64,000 bases of DNA from Limnohabitans sp. MMS-10A-192 (GTDB lineage Bacteria; Pseudomonadota; Gammaproteobacteria; Burkholderiales; Burkholderiaceae_C). Position numbers and translations under genes: made by a program. Position 1 is the stretch's first letter, and every line of letters begins with the position of its first letter. The notes beneath the pieces were generated by a model. The model did not search any database and had not been told where the DNA came from. It saw only the letters and a list, made by a program, of their open reading frames with translations. The stretch covers positions 434,001 through 498,000 of the forward strand of contig NZ_NERX01000001.1 of assembly GCF_003063335.1 (NCBI RefSeq), written 5' to 3'. Positions 1 to 8,966 of this stretch are shown in pieces.

Positions 1-667
1 CATCGTGGCTGACGGGCAACTCATTGGTGTGGGCGGTTTTGGCTTGTGCGGCATCCCCGAAGCCCTGATCGCTGCGCTCAAGGACAGCGGCGTGCAGAAC
101 CTGACCGCGATTTCCAACAACGCGGGCGTGGACGACTTTGGTCTGGGCATCTTGCTGCAGACCCGCCAGATCAAGAAGATGATTTCTTCTTATGTGGGCG
201 AAAACAAAGAGTTCGAGCGTCAGTATTTGGCTGGCGAACTGGCTCTGGAGTTCACACCCCAAGGCACGCTGGCCGAGAAGCTGCGTGCGGGCGGCGCGGG
301 CATCCCGGCTTTCTTCACCAAGACCGGTGTGGGCACATTGGTGGCCGAAGGCAAAGAGCTGCGCGAGTTTGACGGCGAGACCTATGTGATGGAGCGCTCT
401 TTGGTGCCCGACGTGTCGTTGGTCAAGGCGCACCGCGCCGACAAGTCTGGCAACCTGCAGTTCCGCTACACCTCGCGCAACTTCAACCCGGCTGTGGCCA
501 TGGCGGGCAAGATCTGCGTGGTCGAGGTCGAAGAGATCGTCGAAACCGGCGAGATGCACCCCGACAGCGTGCACCTGCCGGGCATTTATGTGCACCGCAT
601 TGTGCTGAACCAGCACCCCGAAAAGCGCATCGAAAAACGCACGATCACCGAGAAAGCAGGAGTCTGA
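1..667 (+). CDS. scoA: 3-oxoacid CoA-transferase subunit A (5' partial)
   Basis: Alpha subunit of a two-subunit 3-oxoacid (succinyl-CoA:acetoacetate type) CoA-transferase, which moves CoA between a dicarboxylyl-CoA and a 3-oxoacid during ketone body or short-chain acid use. The reading frame is already open at base 2, so the first residues lie outside the window. The visible protein starts almost at the glycine-rich [12 protein letters not shown] motif typical of subunit A and continues to a family-like C-terminus ([11 protein letters not shown], then the HLPGIYVHR stretch). It ends one base before scoB, so the two are co-transcribed and should form a heteromer. The family is clear; the exact acid substrate cannot be read from sequence. 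Confidence 0.93.
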   Translation, partial: IVADGQLIGVGGFGLCGIPEALIAALKDSGVQNLTAISNNAGVDDFGLGILLQTRQIKKMISSYVGENKEFERQYLAGELALEFTPQGTLAEKLRAGGAGIPAFFTKTGVGTLVAEGKELREFDGETYVMERSLVPDVSLVKAHRADKSGNLQFRYTSRNFNPAVAMAGKICVVEVEEIVETGEMHPDSVHLPGIYVHRIVLNQHPEKRIEKRTITEKAGV

Positions 668-668
668 T

Positions 669-1310
669 ATGAGCTGGAGTCAAGACCAAATGGCCGCCCG
701 TGCGGCCCACGAACTGGAAGACGGTTTCTATGTGAACCTGGGCATCGGCATCCCTACGCTGGTGGCCAACTTTGTGCCTGCAGACAAAGAAGTTTGGCTG
801 CAAAGTGAAAACGGCATGCTGGGCATTGGCCCTTTCCCGAACGAAGACGAGGTCGATGCCGACCTGATCAACGCGGGCAAGCAAACGGTGACGACCATCA
901 AGGGCTCATCGATTTTTGGCAGCGAGCAGTCGTTTGCCATGATCCGTGGCGGCAAGATCAACCTGTCGATCCTGGGCGCGATGCAGGTGAGCGAAAAGGG
1001 CGATCTGGCCAACTGGATGATCCCCGGCAAGATGGTCAAGGGCATGGGCGGCGCGATGGACCTGGTGGCAGGTGTCAAGCGCGTGATCATCTTGATGGAA
1101 CACGTTGCCAAGAAAAAAGACGGCACCGAAGACCTGAAGATTTTGCCCAGCTGCACCTTGCCTTTGACGGGCGTGGGCGTGGTCGACCGCATCATCACCG
1201 ACTTGGCTGTGATGGACGTGACCGATGCCGGCCTGAAGGTGGTTGAGTTGGCACCGGGCGTGACGCCCGAGTTGCTGCAAAGCAAGACGGGTGTGAAGCT
1301 GATGTTCTGA
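669..1310 (+). CDS. scoB: 3-oxoacid CoA-transferase subunit B
   Basis: Beta subunit of the CoA-transferase, 213 aa, the usual length for a separate B chain. It carries the catalytic glutamate: the SENGMLG motif puts Glu47 where the family forms the glutamyl-CoA thioester. The N-terminal [11 protein letters not shown] segment is also typical. An AGGAG ribosome site lies inside the end of scoA, and the start follows the scoA stop by one base, so the genes are translationally linked. A strong hairpin terminator follows the stop, making this the last gene of the operon. Confidence 0.95.
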   Translation: MSWSQDQMAARAAHELEDGFYVNLGIGIPTLVANFVPADKEVWLQSENGMLGIGPFPNEDEVDADLINAGKQTVTTIKGSSIFGSEQSFAMIRGGKINLSILGAMQVSEKGDLANWMIPGKMVKGMGGAMDLVAGVKRVIILMEHVAKKKDGTEDLKILPSCTLPLTGVGVVDRIITDLAVMDVTDAGLKVVELAPGVTPELLQSKTGVKLMF

Positions 1311-1333
1311 CCTGCCGTTTGTTTTGATTTGAC

Positions 1334-1360
1334 AAAAGCCGCGTATATCGCGGCTTTTTT
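1334..1360 (+). terminator. Rho-independent terminator after scoAB
   Basis: A 10-bp perfect stem (AAAAGCCGCG / CGCGGCTTTT) with a TATAT loop runs into a T tract, 24 bases past the scoB stop. It closes the CoA-transferase operon. Confidence 0.9.
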
Positions 1361-1397
1361 CATGGTTCCAATGCATTAAATGATTAATAAATACCCA

Positions 1398-1426
1398 TTG
1401 AAATATTTTTATATATCGTTTATATT
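1398..1426 (+). promoter_or_regulatory. Sigma70-type promoter of the RodZ-like gene
   Basis: TTGAAA (1398-1403) and TATATT (1421-1426) are separated by exactly 17 bases within a very AT-rich stretch (about 1376-1445) that stands out from the GC-rich surroundings. The predicted transcript would start about 35 bases upstream of the RodZ-like ATG. Such AT-rich promoter DNA is also a typical target of nucleoid silencers such as H-NS/MvaT homologues; that last point is inference. Confidence 0.65.
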
Positions 1427-1468
1427 AAAATATTAAGCAATCATGATTTATTGAGTCAACTTCTTGGT

Positions 1469-2374
1469 ATGAATAACCCATCTTCTGATCGGTCGCGGGG
1501 CGACTTGCTGCGCAGCCTGCGAGAGGCTCAGAACTTGGATGTCGCAGAAGTGGCTAGGCTTGTTAATTTGTCATCTGGGCAAGTGTTTGAGTTGGAGTCC
1601 GGTGAATTGACCCTTGGCGGACGCTCCTTGTTTTACACCGTAGCCATCAAGGAAAAAGCAGCATCCAAACTTGCGCAAGTGTTGGGTGCAGATGCCAAAA
1701 CGCTCTGGGGTAATCAGGCGCTGCCTGCAAAGCATTCCAAGGGAGGGTTGCCAGATTTACAGATACTGGACGATTTGGCTGACTTACTGAAGAAGCAATC
1801 GCAAGCCAGAGAACTATCGTCTGGTGAGCGTTTCTTCTCGTGGAAATGGGCTACTGCCCTTTTTGCTGCTTTGTGGCTTGCGGGTGCCGTTGGTTTTTAT
1901 GGTCAAGCCGTTACAGCTTGGTTCCAATCTCAAAAAATCTTTGAAACGTTCTCTGCTCCGGCACCAACACCCGTAGCTGTAGACGCCAAGTCACCGGATT
2001 CGACCCCATCAGAAGTGCCACCAGCCCATGTGGTGTCACAGACCACAGAAATGGCCGCATCTGTCGCAGAAACATTGTGTGACAGCCAAGTGTCGCAGAC
2101 CACAGTCACCCCAAGTCAACCGTCCAAAGCGGGAAACAGTGTTCATTTTGTGGCTTTGGAAGACTTGTCGATGTGCATCATCGATGGTGCAGGCAACAAA
2201 ACACCCCTGACGCTCAAGGCTCAAGAATCAAAAACTATTTTGGGGAAATCCCCTTGGCATTTGCACATCGACAAGATCGTGTCCATGCAGATGTTCTTTC
2301 AAGGCCAAAAGATTTATTGGCCAGATGGTGAGCCCCGAGCCTTGCTGCTCAAGGAAGTTCCCGGAGAATATTGA
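1469..2374 (+). CDS. RodZ-like protein: HTH, one membrane span, DUF4115-like tail
   Basis: Predicted single-pass membrane protein of 301 aa. Residues about 10-75 form a Cro/C1-type helix-turn-helix as in RodZ, but the usual Y-x-R-G-F-l-R end is replaced by SLFYTVAIKEKAA. A tryptophan-rich hydrophobic span covers about 126-146, followed by a Pro/Ser/Thr-rich linker and a C-terminal beta-rich segment from about 225 that resembles RodZ DUF4115 (GKSPW, MFFQGQ). RodZ anchors MreB in cell elongation; whether this orphan copy does so is unknown. It does not sit in the usual rodZ context (pilF/ispG), has its own AT-rich promoter, and is less GC-rich than its neighbours. ATG 1469 was chosen over the in-frame TTG at 1451. 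Confidence 0.7.
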   Translation: MNNPSSDRSRGDLLRSLREAQNLDVAEVARLVNLSSGQVFELESGELTLGGRSLFYTVAIKEKAASKLAQVLGADAKTLWGNQALPAKHSKGGLPDLQILDDLADLLKKQSQARELSSGERFFSWKWATALFAALWLAGAVGFYGQAVTAWFQSQKIFETFSAPAPTPVAVDAKSPDSTPSEVPPAHVVSQTTEMAASVAETLCDSQVSQTTVTPSQPSKAGNSVHFVALEDLSMCIIDGAGNKTPLTLKAQESKTILGKSPWHLHIDKIVSMQMFFQGQKIYWPDGEPRALLLKEVPGEY

Positions 2375-2396
2375 AACCCGGAGATTGCAAGACAAA

Positions 2397-2425
2397 TTAA
2401 AGGCCCCAATGATGGGGCCTTTTAA
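2397..2425. terminator. Bidirectional terminator between RodZ-like and ParB-like genes
   Basis: Stem AAAGGCCCC / GGGGCCTTT with loop AATGAT, flanked by A/T runs on both sides. It serves the convergent genes ending at 2374 (+) and 2437 (-). Confidence 0.85.
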
Positions 2426-2436
2426 ATTGTTCGCGC

Positions 2437-3234
2437 TCAATGCCTGAGTTGGGCTTGTAGTTGTGCGACCAGTTGGCGCAGTTGATGGTTTTCGGCCCTC
2501 AAGGCTATCACCTGTTCTTGAAGGCCATGGATGGATGGGGCTTCAGTTGTTGCACTTGGCTCAGCCTCGGACAGCACGGGTATGGCCATGGCATTGGCCC
2601 GTTTGACATCGCGCACGCGCTTGGCCACTTGTTTGAGATTGTCCTTGCCGGCCAACGCTGCATTTTTTTGTTCCTCAAGAGGCAACGTGGCCACTGCTGC
2701 GGCAGCATTGATGGAAATGTCGCCTGCTTTGACTGCTGCAACCACTTCAGGCGCGGCTTGCTTTTGGATCTTTTCGATTTGCATGACCTGCATGCTGCTC
2801 AGGCGTGCGACTTTGGCGATGTCGGTGCGGTTCTTCAACGCTTCCACGTCAGTGGATTCAGACAAGCTGTCTCGGACAAAAGCGCCATTTTCAGCAACCA
2901 CTGCAGCTCGGCGCTCTTCGAGGATTTCGCGTTTGCGCAAAGCCAGCACGCCGCGCTGGAAGTCAGAGACACTGCGCCGTCCCAGGTGCTGGTCAATCAT
3001 CCACAGATGCACATCCTCCATGGATCTGAACTTTGTGTGCTGCACCGTCTGAAAGGGCAGGCCGTACTTTTTGCAGATGCCGTACCGGTTGTGCCCATCC
3101 ACCAGCACATCACCCCACAAAACAAGGGCATCTCGGCAACCCTCTGCCAGGATGCTGCGCTCCAGTGCTTTGTGCTCATCGGGCGTCAAGGGGTCGATGT
3201 AGGCCTTGAGTTCTTCGTTGACGATGATGTTCAT
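2437..3234 (-). CDS. Orphan ParB N-terminal domain protein
   Basis: 265-aa protein with a ParB/Spo0J-type N-terminal domain: residues about 10-75 include the LVDGHNRYGICKKYG stretch, which matches the ParB nucleotide-binding/clamp region. A helical central part (about 90-190) looks HTH-like, and the C-terminus ends in a coiled-coil-like Gln/Leu segment. Proteins of this kind are annotated in Burkholderiales as plasmid replication/partition related. No parA, repA or integrase lies nearby, so a role in partition is not supported; it could be a chromosomal regulator or a relic of an integrated element, since it sits 63 bases downstream of a tRNA gene. ATG 3234 was chosen because the longer reading frame upstream runs into the tRNA. 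Confidence 0.75.
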   Translation of the reverse strand: MNIIVNEELKAYIDPLTPDEHKALERSILAEGCRDALVLWGDVLVDGHNRYGICKKYGLPFQTVQHTKFRSMEDVHLWMIDQHLGRRSVSDFQRGVLALRKREILEERRAAVVAENGAFVRDSLSESTDVEALKNRTDIAKVARLSSMQVMQIEKIQKQAAPEVVAAVKAGDISINAAAAVATLPLEEQKNAALAGKDNLKQVAKRVRDVKRANAMAIPVLSEAEPSATTEAPSIHGLQEQVIALRAENHQLRQLVAQLQAQLRH

Positions 3235-3264
3235 GGTGAGGGCGTTGTCTGTTTCGGAAATGCC

Positions 3265-3286
3265 GAAGGCCCCTTGCGGGGCCTTC
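3265..3286 (-). terminator. Hairpin downstream of tRNA-Gly
   Basis: A 9-bp perfect stem GAAGGCCCC / GGGGCCTTC with a 4-base loop lies between tRNA-Gly and the ParB-like start on the same strand. It lacks a long T tract, so it could be a weak terminator or a 3' processing structure. Confidence 0.5.
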
Positions 3287-3296
3287 ATGGAACTTG

Positions 3297-3367
3297 AGCG
3301 GGTGATGGGAATCGAACCCACGTTATTTGCTTGGGAAGCAAGAGTCCTACCATTGAACGACACCCGC
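3297..3367 (-). tRNA. tRNA-Gly (anticodon CCC)
   Basis: Reads 5' GCGGGTG ... CACCCGC 3' on the minus strand: 7-bp acceptor stem, 4-bp D stem with one G-U pair, loop TTCCCAA giving anticodon CCC (decodes GGG), and a T arm with TTCGATT. The outermost anticodon-stem pair is C27-A43, a mismatch. The discriminator is T and CCA is not encoded, so it must be added after transcription. Confidence 0.95.
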
Positions 3368-3376
3368 GATTGCTCG

Positions 3377-3382
3377 ATTGTA
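3377..3382 (-). promoter_or_regulatory. -10 box of the tRNA-Gly promoter
   Basis: TACAAT on the minus strand, ending 9 bases upstream of the mature tRNA 5' end. I see no good -35 hexamer 16-18 bases further upstream, so this is a partial promoter match. Confidence 0.45.
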
Positions 3383-3521
3383 CGTTGTCCCCAAGTGCCT
3401 GGTTTGTGCGCGGAACAGTCTCACGTGTGACGAATTTCAAGCGATGTGCAGGCTTACCCGGTGGACGTCCGCTTGTACTTCGCGTAACTTGGACTTTTCT
3501 GCACAACCGAAGTTTTTGAAC

Positions 3522-4544
3522 ATGACCATTGATCTCCAGACCCTGAACAAAACTACCGATGCACAACGGCGTAAAGCCTTGCAAGGCATGGCCGGCATCT
3601 TGGCTGGCATGAGTGCTCCTGCGCTGATCAGCGCGCCAGCTTGGGCACAAGACAAATTCCCCAGCAAAGCCATCACCCTGATTGCACCCTGGCCGCCCGG
3701 TGGCAGCAGTGATGCGGTCATGCGTGCTTTTGCCGAGAGTGCCTCGCGCGTCCTGGGCGTGTCGGTCATCGTGGACAACCGGCCCGGTGCTGGCGGTACC
3801 TTGGGCGCTACGGCCATGGTCAACGCCCGGCCTGATGGCTACACCCTCACGCAGCTGCCGCTGGGCGTGTACCGATTGCCTCACATGCAAAAGATGCCGT
3901 TTGATCCGGTCAAGGACCTGACGCACATCGCTTGCCTGACGGGCTACACCTTTGGCTTGGTGGCCACCATGGATGCGCCGTTCAAGACCCTCAAGGAAAT
4001 GGTGGCGTATGCCAAGGCCAACCCGGGCAAAGTCGAGTACGGCAGCACCGGCACCGGCACCACGCCTCACTTGGCCATTGAAGAGTTCTCGCAAAAGGCG
4101 GGCATTGAACTCAACCACATCCCCTACAAAGGTTCCGCTGAATTGATGCAAGCCATTTTGGGCGGGCACATCCGCGTCATGAGCGGCACCACCGAATTCG
4201 CGCCGCTGGTCAAAGAGGGCAAGTTGCGCTTGCTGGCCACTTTGGGGCGCAACCGCACCAAGGCCTTTCCGGACATTCCCACAGTCAAGGAAAGCGGCTG
4301 GGACACCATCACCGAGTCGCCCTTTGGCATTGGCGGCCCCAAGGGCATGGACCCTGCCGTGGTGCGTGTGCTGCACGATGCCTTCAAGAAAACACTGGAA
4401 GACCCCAAGGTGCTCGACACGCTGGACCGCTTCTTCCAGCCGGTGATTTACATGGGCACCGAGGAATACACCCGCTACGGTGCGCGCACTTTCGAGGCCG
4501 AGCGCGCCACCATCGAGCGCTTGGGTTTGTCCAAGAAGTCATGA
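3522..4544 (+). CDS. Bug/TctC-family periplasmic solute receptor
   Basis: Tripartite tricarboxylate transporter substrate-binding protein, 340 aa. The N-terminus holds a twin-arginine-like signal (QRRKAL, Arg16-Arg17, then a hydrophobic stretch, probable cleavage after residue 41-42, AWA). The mature part shows family marks: PSKAITLIAPWPPGGSSD, VDNRPGAGG, the HIPYKGSAE stretch and FPDIPTVKE. These proteins bind carboxylates or other small organic molecules in the periplasm. No tctA/tctB membrane genes are adjacent, as is usual for the many orphan Bug receptors of Burkholderiales, so the ligand is unknown. ATG 3522 places the signal peptide at the N-terminus; the longer frame upstream is not needed. 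Confidence 0.9.
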   Translation: MTIDLQTLNKTTDAQRRKALQGMAGILAGMSAPALISAPAWAQDKFPSKAITLIAPWPPGGSSDAVMRAFAESASRVLGVSVIVDNRPGAGGTLGATAMVNARPDGYTLTQLPLGVYRLPHMQKMPFDPVKDLTHIACLTGYTFGLVATMDAPFKTLKEMVAYAKANPGKVEYGSTGTGTTPHLAIEEFSQKAGIELNHIPYKGSAELMQAILGGHIRVMSGTTEFAPLVKEGKLRLLATLGRNRTKAFPDIPTVKESGWDTITESPFGIGGPKGMDPAVVRVLHDAFKKTLEDPKVLDTLDRFFQPVIYMGTEEYTRYGARTFEAERATIERLGLSKKS

Positions 4545-4581
4545 AAAAAGGCACCCTTGGGTGCCTTGGATCTCATGCATC

Positions 4582-4616
4582 AAAAGCCGTCCGTCTTGCG
4601 GGCGGCTTTTGTCTTT
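4582..4616. terminator. Bidirectional terminator between Bug receptor and gabD
   Basis: Stem AAAAGCCG...CGGCTTTT with further inner pairing and a T-rich exit on both strands. A second, smaller hairpin (AAGGCACCC / GGGTGCCTT, 4548-4567) directly follows the receptor stop, so the receptor transcript meets two hairpins in a row. Confidence 0.8.
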
Positions 4617-4624
4617 TCAGACGA

Positions 4625-6103
4625 TCATTTCAGGATGTCGCCCATGCAGAGGTATTTGATCTCCACATAGTCGTCGATGCCGTGGTGTGAACCTTCGCGG
4701 CCCAGGCCGGACTGCTTGACGCCGCCAAAAGGCACATGCTCGGTGGCCAAAATGCCCACGTTGATGCCGACCATGCCGTATTCAAGCGCTTCGCTCACGC
4801 GGAAGATGCGGCCCACGTCGCGGCTGTAGAAGTAGCTGGCCAGGCCAAACTCGGTGTTGTTGGCCGCGTCAATGGCTTCTTGTTCGGTCTTGAACTTGAA
4901 GATGGGTGCAAACGGGCCGAAGGTTTCTTCCTTGGCGCAGACCATGTCGGCCGTGGCATCGGCGATCACCGTGGGTTCAAAGAACTGGCCGCTCAGGCGT
5001 TTGCCTCCGGTCAGCACGCGGCCGCCTTTGGCAATCGCGTCTTTCACATGGCGCTCGACCTTGTCGAGTGCGGCAGGCTCGATCAGCGGACCCTGGTTCA
5101 CGCCGTCCTCAAAGCCGTTTCCGACCTTGGCAGTTTGGACCTTGGCCGCGAACTTGGTGGCGAACTCTTCGTACACCGCTTCTTGCACATAGATGCGGTT
5201 AGAGCACACGCAGGTTTGGCCCGCGTTGCGGTACTTGCTTGCAAATGCGCCTTCCACGGCGCTGTCGATGTCGGCGTCTTCAAACACGATGAAAGGCGCG
5301 TTGCCGCCCAGCTCCAGCGACATTTTTTTCACCGTGGGGGCCGATTGCGCCATCAGGATGCGGCCCACTTCGGTGGAGCCGGTGAAGCTGATGTGGCGCA
5401 CCACGTCGCTCGCGCACAGCACCTTGCCCACGGCAATCGAGTTGTCGCTGTCGGCCGTGATCATGTTCAGCACCCCGGCTGGGATGCCTGCACGGATGGC
5501 CAACTCGGCCGCGGCCAAGGCGGTGAGCGGTGTCAGCTCAGCGGGCTTGATGATGACCGGGCAGCCCGCAGCCAGAGCTGGGGCCACCTTGCGGGTGATC
5601 ATGGCCAGCGGGAAGTTCCAGGGCGTGATGGCCGCGCACACGCCAATCGGTTGCTTGAGCACCAGCAGGCGGCGGTTGTTGTCGAACTGGGGCAGGGTCT
5701 CACCGTTGATGCGCTTGGCTTCTTCTGCAAACCACTCGACAAAGCTGGCACCGTAGGCCACTTCGCCTTTGGCCTCGGGCAGGGGCTTGCCTTGCTCGGC
5801 GGTCATGATGCGGCCCAAGTCGTCTTGGTTTGCCATCAGCAGGTCGTACCACTTGCGCAAGATGATGCTGCGCTCTTTGGCGGTTTTGGCTTTCCAGGCG
5901 GGCCAGGCAGCGTTGGCTGCGGCAATGGCTTGCTCGGCCTCGGCAGGGCCCAGATTGGCCACGTCGGCCAAGTGCGCGCCTGTGGCCGGGTCGGTCACGG
6001 CAAAACGGCTGCTGCCCGCGACCCATTGGCCGTTGATCAGGGCGTCTGTCTTGAGCAGGCTGGGGTCGTTGAGTTGGGCGAGGGGGGATGTCTTCACGTG
6101 CAT
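4625..6103 (-). CDS. gabD: NAD(P)-dependent succinate-semialdehyde dehydrogenase
   Basis: Aldehyde dehydrogenase superfamily, 492 aa, closest to GabD: oxidises succinate semialdehyde to succinate as the last step of GABA or 4-hydroxybutyrate breakdown, in the cytoplasm. The catalytic residues are present: Glu264 in MSLELGGNAPF and Cys298 in GQTCVCSNR; the cofactor motif TPWNFPLAMI and FTGSTEVGR also match GabD. The start has a GGAG ribosome site 5 bases upstream. It is a single gene with a palindromic operator candidate between promoter region and start. A related semialdehyde substrate (for example glutarate semialdehyde) cannot be excluded. Confidence 0.92.
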   Translation of the reverse strand: MHVKTSPLAQLNDPSLLKTDALINGQWVAGSSRFAVTDPATGAHLADVANLGPAEAEQAIAAANAAWPAWKAKTAKERSIILRKWYDLLMANQDDLGRIMTAEQGKPLPEAKGEVAYGASFVEWFAEEAKRINGETLPQFDNNRRLLVLKQPIGVCAAITPWNFPLAMITRKVAPALAAGCPVIIKPAELTPLTALAAAELAIRAGIPAGVLNMITADSDNSIAVGKVLCASDVVRHISFTGSTEVGRILMAQSAPTVKKMSLELGGNAPFIVFEDADIDSAVEGAFASKYRNAGQTCVCSNRIYVQEAVYEEFATKFAAKVQTAKVGNGFEDGVNQGPLIEPAALDKVERHVKDAIAKGGRVLTGGKRLSGQFFEPTVIADATADMVCAKEETFGPFAPIFKFKTEQEAIDAANNTEFGLASYFYSRDVGRIFRVSEALEYGMVGINVGILATEHVPFGGVKQSGLGREGSHHGIDDYVEIKYLCMGDILK

Positions 6104-6114
6104 GGGGTCTCCGG

Positions 6115-6136
6115 TTTATTTAACTTGTTAAGTAAA
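6115..6136. promoter_or_regulatory. Palindromic operator candidate upstream of gabD
   Basis: A 22-base inverted repeat, perfect in its core (TTAAC-TT-GTTAA, 6120-6131) and extended by four more pairs (TTTA...TAAA) with one mismatch. It lies 12 bases upstream of the gabD ATG in AT-rich DNA. Position and symmetry suggest a dimeric repressor site; the regulator is not identifiable here. Confidence 0.5.
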
Positions 6137-6234
6137 TTGTGCCATGGGTGCCAGCTTAGCGCAGCTGGGCCGAGGACACTGTCGCAAAGACTACGGGCCT
6201 CAGGCGAAGGTGCGGGGACATTCGGGCGCAAACT

Positions 6235-6240
6235 TATAAT
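6235..6240 (+). promoter_or_regulatory. -10 box of the alaS promoter
   Basis: A perfect TATAAT 30 bases upstream of the alaS ATG. No clear -35 hexamer is present at 16-18 bases; betaproteobacterial promoters often show only the -10. Confidence 0.55.
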
Positions 6241-6270
6241 CGCCGGTTGCACTTGAAAGCTGTAAAGACC

Positions 6271-8922
6271 ATGAGCCAACCCGTTATTTCTGTCGCCGAC
6301 ATCCGCAAGACCTTTTTGGACTTTTTTGAGTCCAAGGGCCACACCGTGGTGGCGTCAAGCCCTCTGGTGCCCGGCAACGACCCCACCTTGATGTTCACGA
6401 ACTCGGGCATGGTCCAGTTCAAGGACGTGTTTCTGGGCTCTGACAAGCGCTCTTATGTGCGCGCCGCGTCCGTGCAAGCTTGCCTGCGCGCCGGTGGCAA
6501 GCACAACGACCTGGAAAACGTGGGCTACACCGCCCGCCATCACACCTTTTTTGAGATGCTGGGCAACTGGTCGTTTGGCGACTATTTCAAGCGCGAGTCG
6601 CTGGAGTGGGCTTGGGAGCTGCTGACCCAGGTCTACAAGCTGCCCGCCGACAAGCTGTACGCCACCGTCTACATGGAAGACGACGAGGCCCATGGCATCT
6701 GGGAAGGCATTTTTGTCAAAGCAGGCTGGACGCCTGAGCGCATCCAATCAGAAAACCGCATCATCCGCATCGGTGACAACAAGGGCGGTCGCTACAAGTC
6801 TGACAACTTCTGGATGATGGCCGACACCGGCCCATGCGGTCCTTGCTCCGAAATCTTTTACGACCACGGTGCACACATTCCCGGCGGCCCACCCGGCAGC
6901 CCCGACGAAGACGGCGACCGCTTCATCGAAATCTGGAACAACGTGTTCATGCAGTTCAACATGGACGAAACCGGTGCCGTCACGCCGCTGCCCGCACCTT
7001 GTGTGGACACCGGCATGGGCTTGGAGCGCTTGGCCGCCATCTTGCAGCACGTTCACAGCAACTACGAGATCGACATTTTTGACGCGCTGATCAAAGCCGC
7101 ATCGCGCGAAACCGGCTGCACCGACCTGAACAACAAGTCGCTGCGCGTGATTGCGGACCACATCCGCGCCACGTCGTTCTTGGTGAGCGATGGCGTGGTG
7201 CCCAGCAACGAAGGTCGGGGCTATGTGCAGCGCCGCATCATCCGCCGCGCCATTCGCCACGGGTATTTGTTGGGCCAAAAGACCCCGTTCTTCCACAAGC
7301 TGGTACCCGATCTGGTCAAGCTCATGGGCGCGGCCTACCCCAACATGGCCGATCAGGCCGAGCGCATTGCCGACGTTTTGCGTGTGGAAGAAGAGCGCTT
7401 CTTCGAGACCTTGCAAAGCGGCATGCAGATTCTGGATGCGGCCCTCGACGGTGGCGTGAAAGTGTTGCCCGGCGAAGTCGCCTTCAAGCTGCACGACACC
7501 TATGGCTTCCCGCTCGACTTGTCGGCCGATGTTTGCCGTGAGCGTGGCCTGAGCGTGGATGAAGCGGGTTTTGCCACCGCCATGGAAAAGCAAAAGGCCC
7601 AGGCCCGCGCGGCTGGCAAGTTCAAGATGGACAAGGCGCTGGATTACACCGGCGCTGGCAACGACTTTGTGGGCTACGAGGGCCTGACGGCCAACGCCAA
7701 AGTGTTGGCTTTGTACGCCGACGGCAATGCTGTGAATGAACTGAAAGTTGGCCAAGCCGGCGTGGTGGTGCTCGACACGACACCTTTCTACGCTGAGTCG
7801 GGCGGCCAGGTTGGCGACCAGGGCATGGTCCACAACGCGGGCGGCCAGTTCAACGTGTTGGATACGCTCAAGATCAAGGCCGATGTGTTTGGCCACCACG
7901 GTGAAGTGAAGTCTGGCAGCCTGAAAGTGGGCGACGCGGTGCAAGCCCATGTGGACTTGGGCCTGCGTGCCGCCACCGTGCGCAACCACAGCGCCACGCA
8001 CTTGATGCACAAAGCTTTGCGCGAAGTGCTGGGCAGCCATGTGCAGCAAAAAGGCAGCTTGGTCAATGCCGAGCGCACCCGTTTTGACTTTGCGCACAAC
8101 GCGCCCGTGACCGATGCCGAAATCCGTCAGATCGAAGCCCAAGTCAACGCTGAAATTTTGGCCAACGCCGCTGCGCAAGCGCGAGTGATGGACATCGAAA
8201 GCGCTCAAAAGACCGGTGCCATGATGTTGTTTGGCGAGAAGTACGGCGAGACTGTGCGCGTGCTCGACATCGGCTCCAGCCGAGAACTGTGCGGCGGTAC
8301 CCACGTCAAAGCCACAGGCGACATTGGCCTGTTCAAGATCGTGAGCGAAGGAGGCGTGGCCGCAGGCGTGCGCCGCATCGAAGCGGTCACCGGCGCCAAT
8401 GCTTTGGCCTATCTGCAGTCGCTCGAAGACACCGTCACGCAAGCCGCAGGCACGCTCAAGGCCCAACCAGCCGAATTGAACGCACGCATCCAACAGGTGC
8501 TGGACCAGGTCAAGGCGCTGGAAAAAGAATTGTCCGCTGCCAAAGGCAAGCTGGCTTCTGCCCAAGGCGACGAGCTGCTGACCCAAGCGGTGGATGTCAA
8601 AGGCATCAAGCTCTTGGTGGCCAAGTTGGAAGGGGCCGACGCCAAGACCCTGCGCGACACCATGGACAAGCTCAAGGACAAGATGAAAAGCGCCGTGATC
8701 GTGCTCACGGCCGTGGACGGTGAGAAGGTGCAGATTGCTGCGGGCGTGACCGCCGACACCGTGGGCAAAGTCAAAGCCGGTGAGCTGGCCAGCTTTGTGG
8801 CGGCGCAAGTGGGCGGCAAAGGCGGCGGCAAGCCCGACATGGCCATGGCCGGTGGCACCAACCCAGCAGCTTTGCCTGATGCCATGGCCAGTGTGCAGGC
8901 TTGGGTGACTGAACGGCTCTGA
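6271..8922 (+). CDS. alaS: Alanine-tRNA ligase
   Basis: Charges tRNA-Ala with alanine and edits mischarged Ser/Gly. 883 aa, normal for bacterial AlaS. N-terminal class II aminoacylation core, with the [14 protein letters not shown] segment and the RAIRHG region, then the editing domain with HSATH (His573, His577) and CGGTH (Cys674, His678), which together form the zinc site, then the C-terminal coiled coil and the Gly-rich C-Ala domain ([15 protein letters not shown]). The in-frame TTG 24 bases upstream was rejected in favour of ATG 6271 ([13 protein letters not shown]), the usual family start. Transcribed divergently from gabD. Confidence 0.98.
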   Translation: MSQPVISVADIRKTFLDFFESKGHTVVASSPLVPGNDPTLMFTNSGMVQFKDVFLGSDKRSYVRAASVQACLRAGGKHNDLENVGYTARHHTFFEMLGNWSFGDYFKRESLEWAWELLTQVYKLPADKLYATVYMEDDEAHGIWEGIFVKAGWTPERIQSENRIIRIGDNKGGRYKSDNFWMMADTGPCGPCSEIFYDHGAHIPGGPPGSPDEDGDRFIEIWNNVFMQFNMDETGAVTPLPAPCVDTGMGLERLAAILQHVHSNYEIDIFDALIKAASRETGCTDLNNKSLRVIADHIRATSFLVSDGVVPSNEGRGYVQRRIIRRAIRHGYLLGQKTPFFHKLVPDLVKLMGAAYPNMADQAERIADVLRVEEERFFETLQSGMQILDAALDGGVKVLPGEVAFKLHDTYGFPLDLSADVCRERGLSVDEAGFATAMEKQKAQARAAGKFKMDKALDYTGAGNDFVGYEGLTANAKVLALYADGNAVNELKVGQAGVVVLDTTPFYAESGGQVGDQGMVHNAGGQFNVLDTLKIKADVFGHHGEVKSGSLKVGDAVQAHVDLGLRAATVRNHSATHLMHKALREVLGSHVQQKGSLVNAERTRFDFAHNAPVTDAEIRQIEAQVNAEILANAAAQARVMDIESAQKTGAMMLFGEKYGETVRVLDIGSSRELCGGTHVKATGDIGLFKIVSEGGVAAGVRRIEAVTGANALAYLQSLEDTVTQAAGTLKAQPAELNARIQQVLDQVKALEKELSAAKGKLASAQGDELLTQAVDVKGIKLLVAKLEGADAKTLRDTMDKLKDKMKSAVIVLTAVDGEKVQIAAGVTADTVGKVKAGELASFVAAQVGGKGGGKPDMAMAGGTNPAALPDAMASVQAWVTERL

Positions 8923-8966
8923 CCGGGGTCCGGCTTGAAACTCTTTTTCAAGCTACAGGCGGCGTC

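Noticed and set aside
3235-3363. N-terminal extension of the ParB-like protein
   Set aside because: The extra 43 codons run through the hairpin and into the tRNA-Gly sequence; their translation is the well-known artefact of reading a tRNA gene.
3206-3430. Small plus-strand frame over tRNA-Gly
   Set aside because: It is the opposite-strand reading of the tRNA, not a protein gene.
4736-6256. 506-codon plus-strand frame opposite gabD
   Set aside because: His/Gly-rich shadow of the aldehyde dehydrogenase with no domain.
6748-8808. 686-codon minus-strand frame opposite alaS
   Set aside because: Antisense shadow; alaS is conserved along its full length here.
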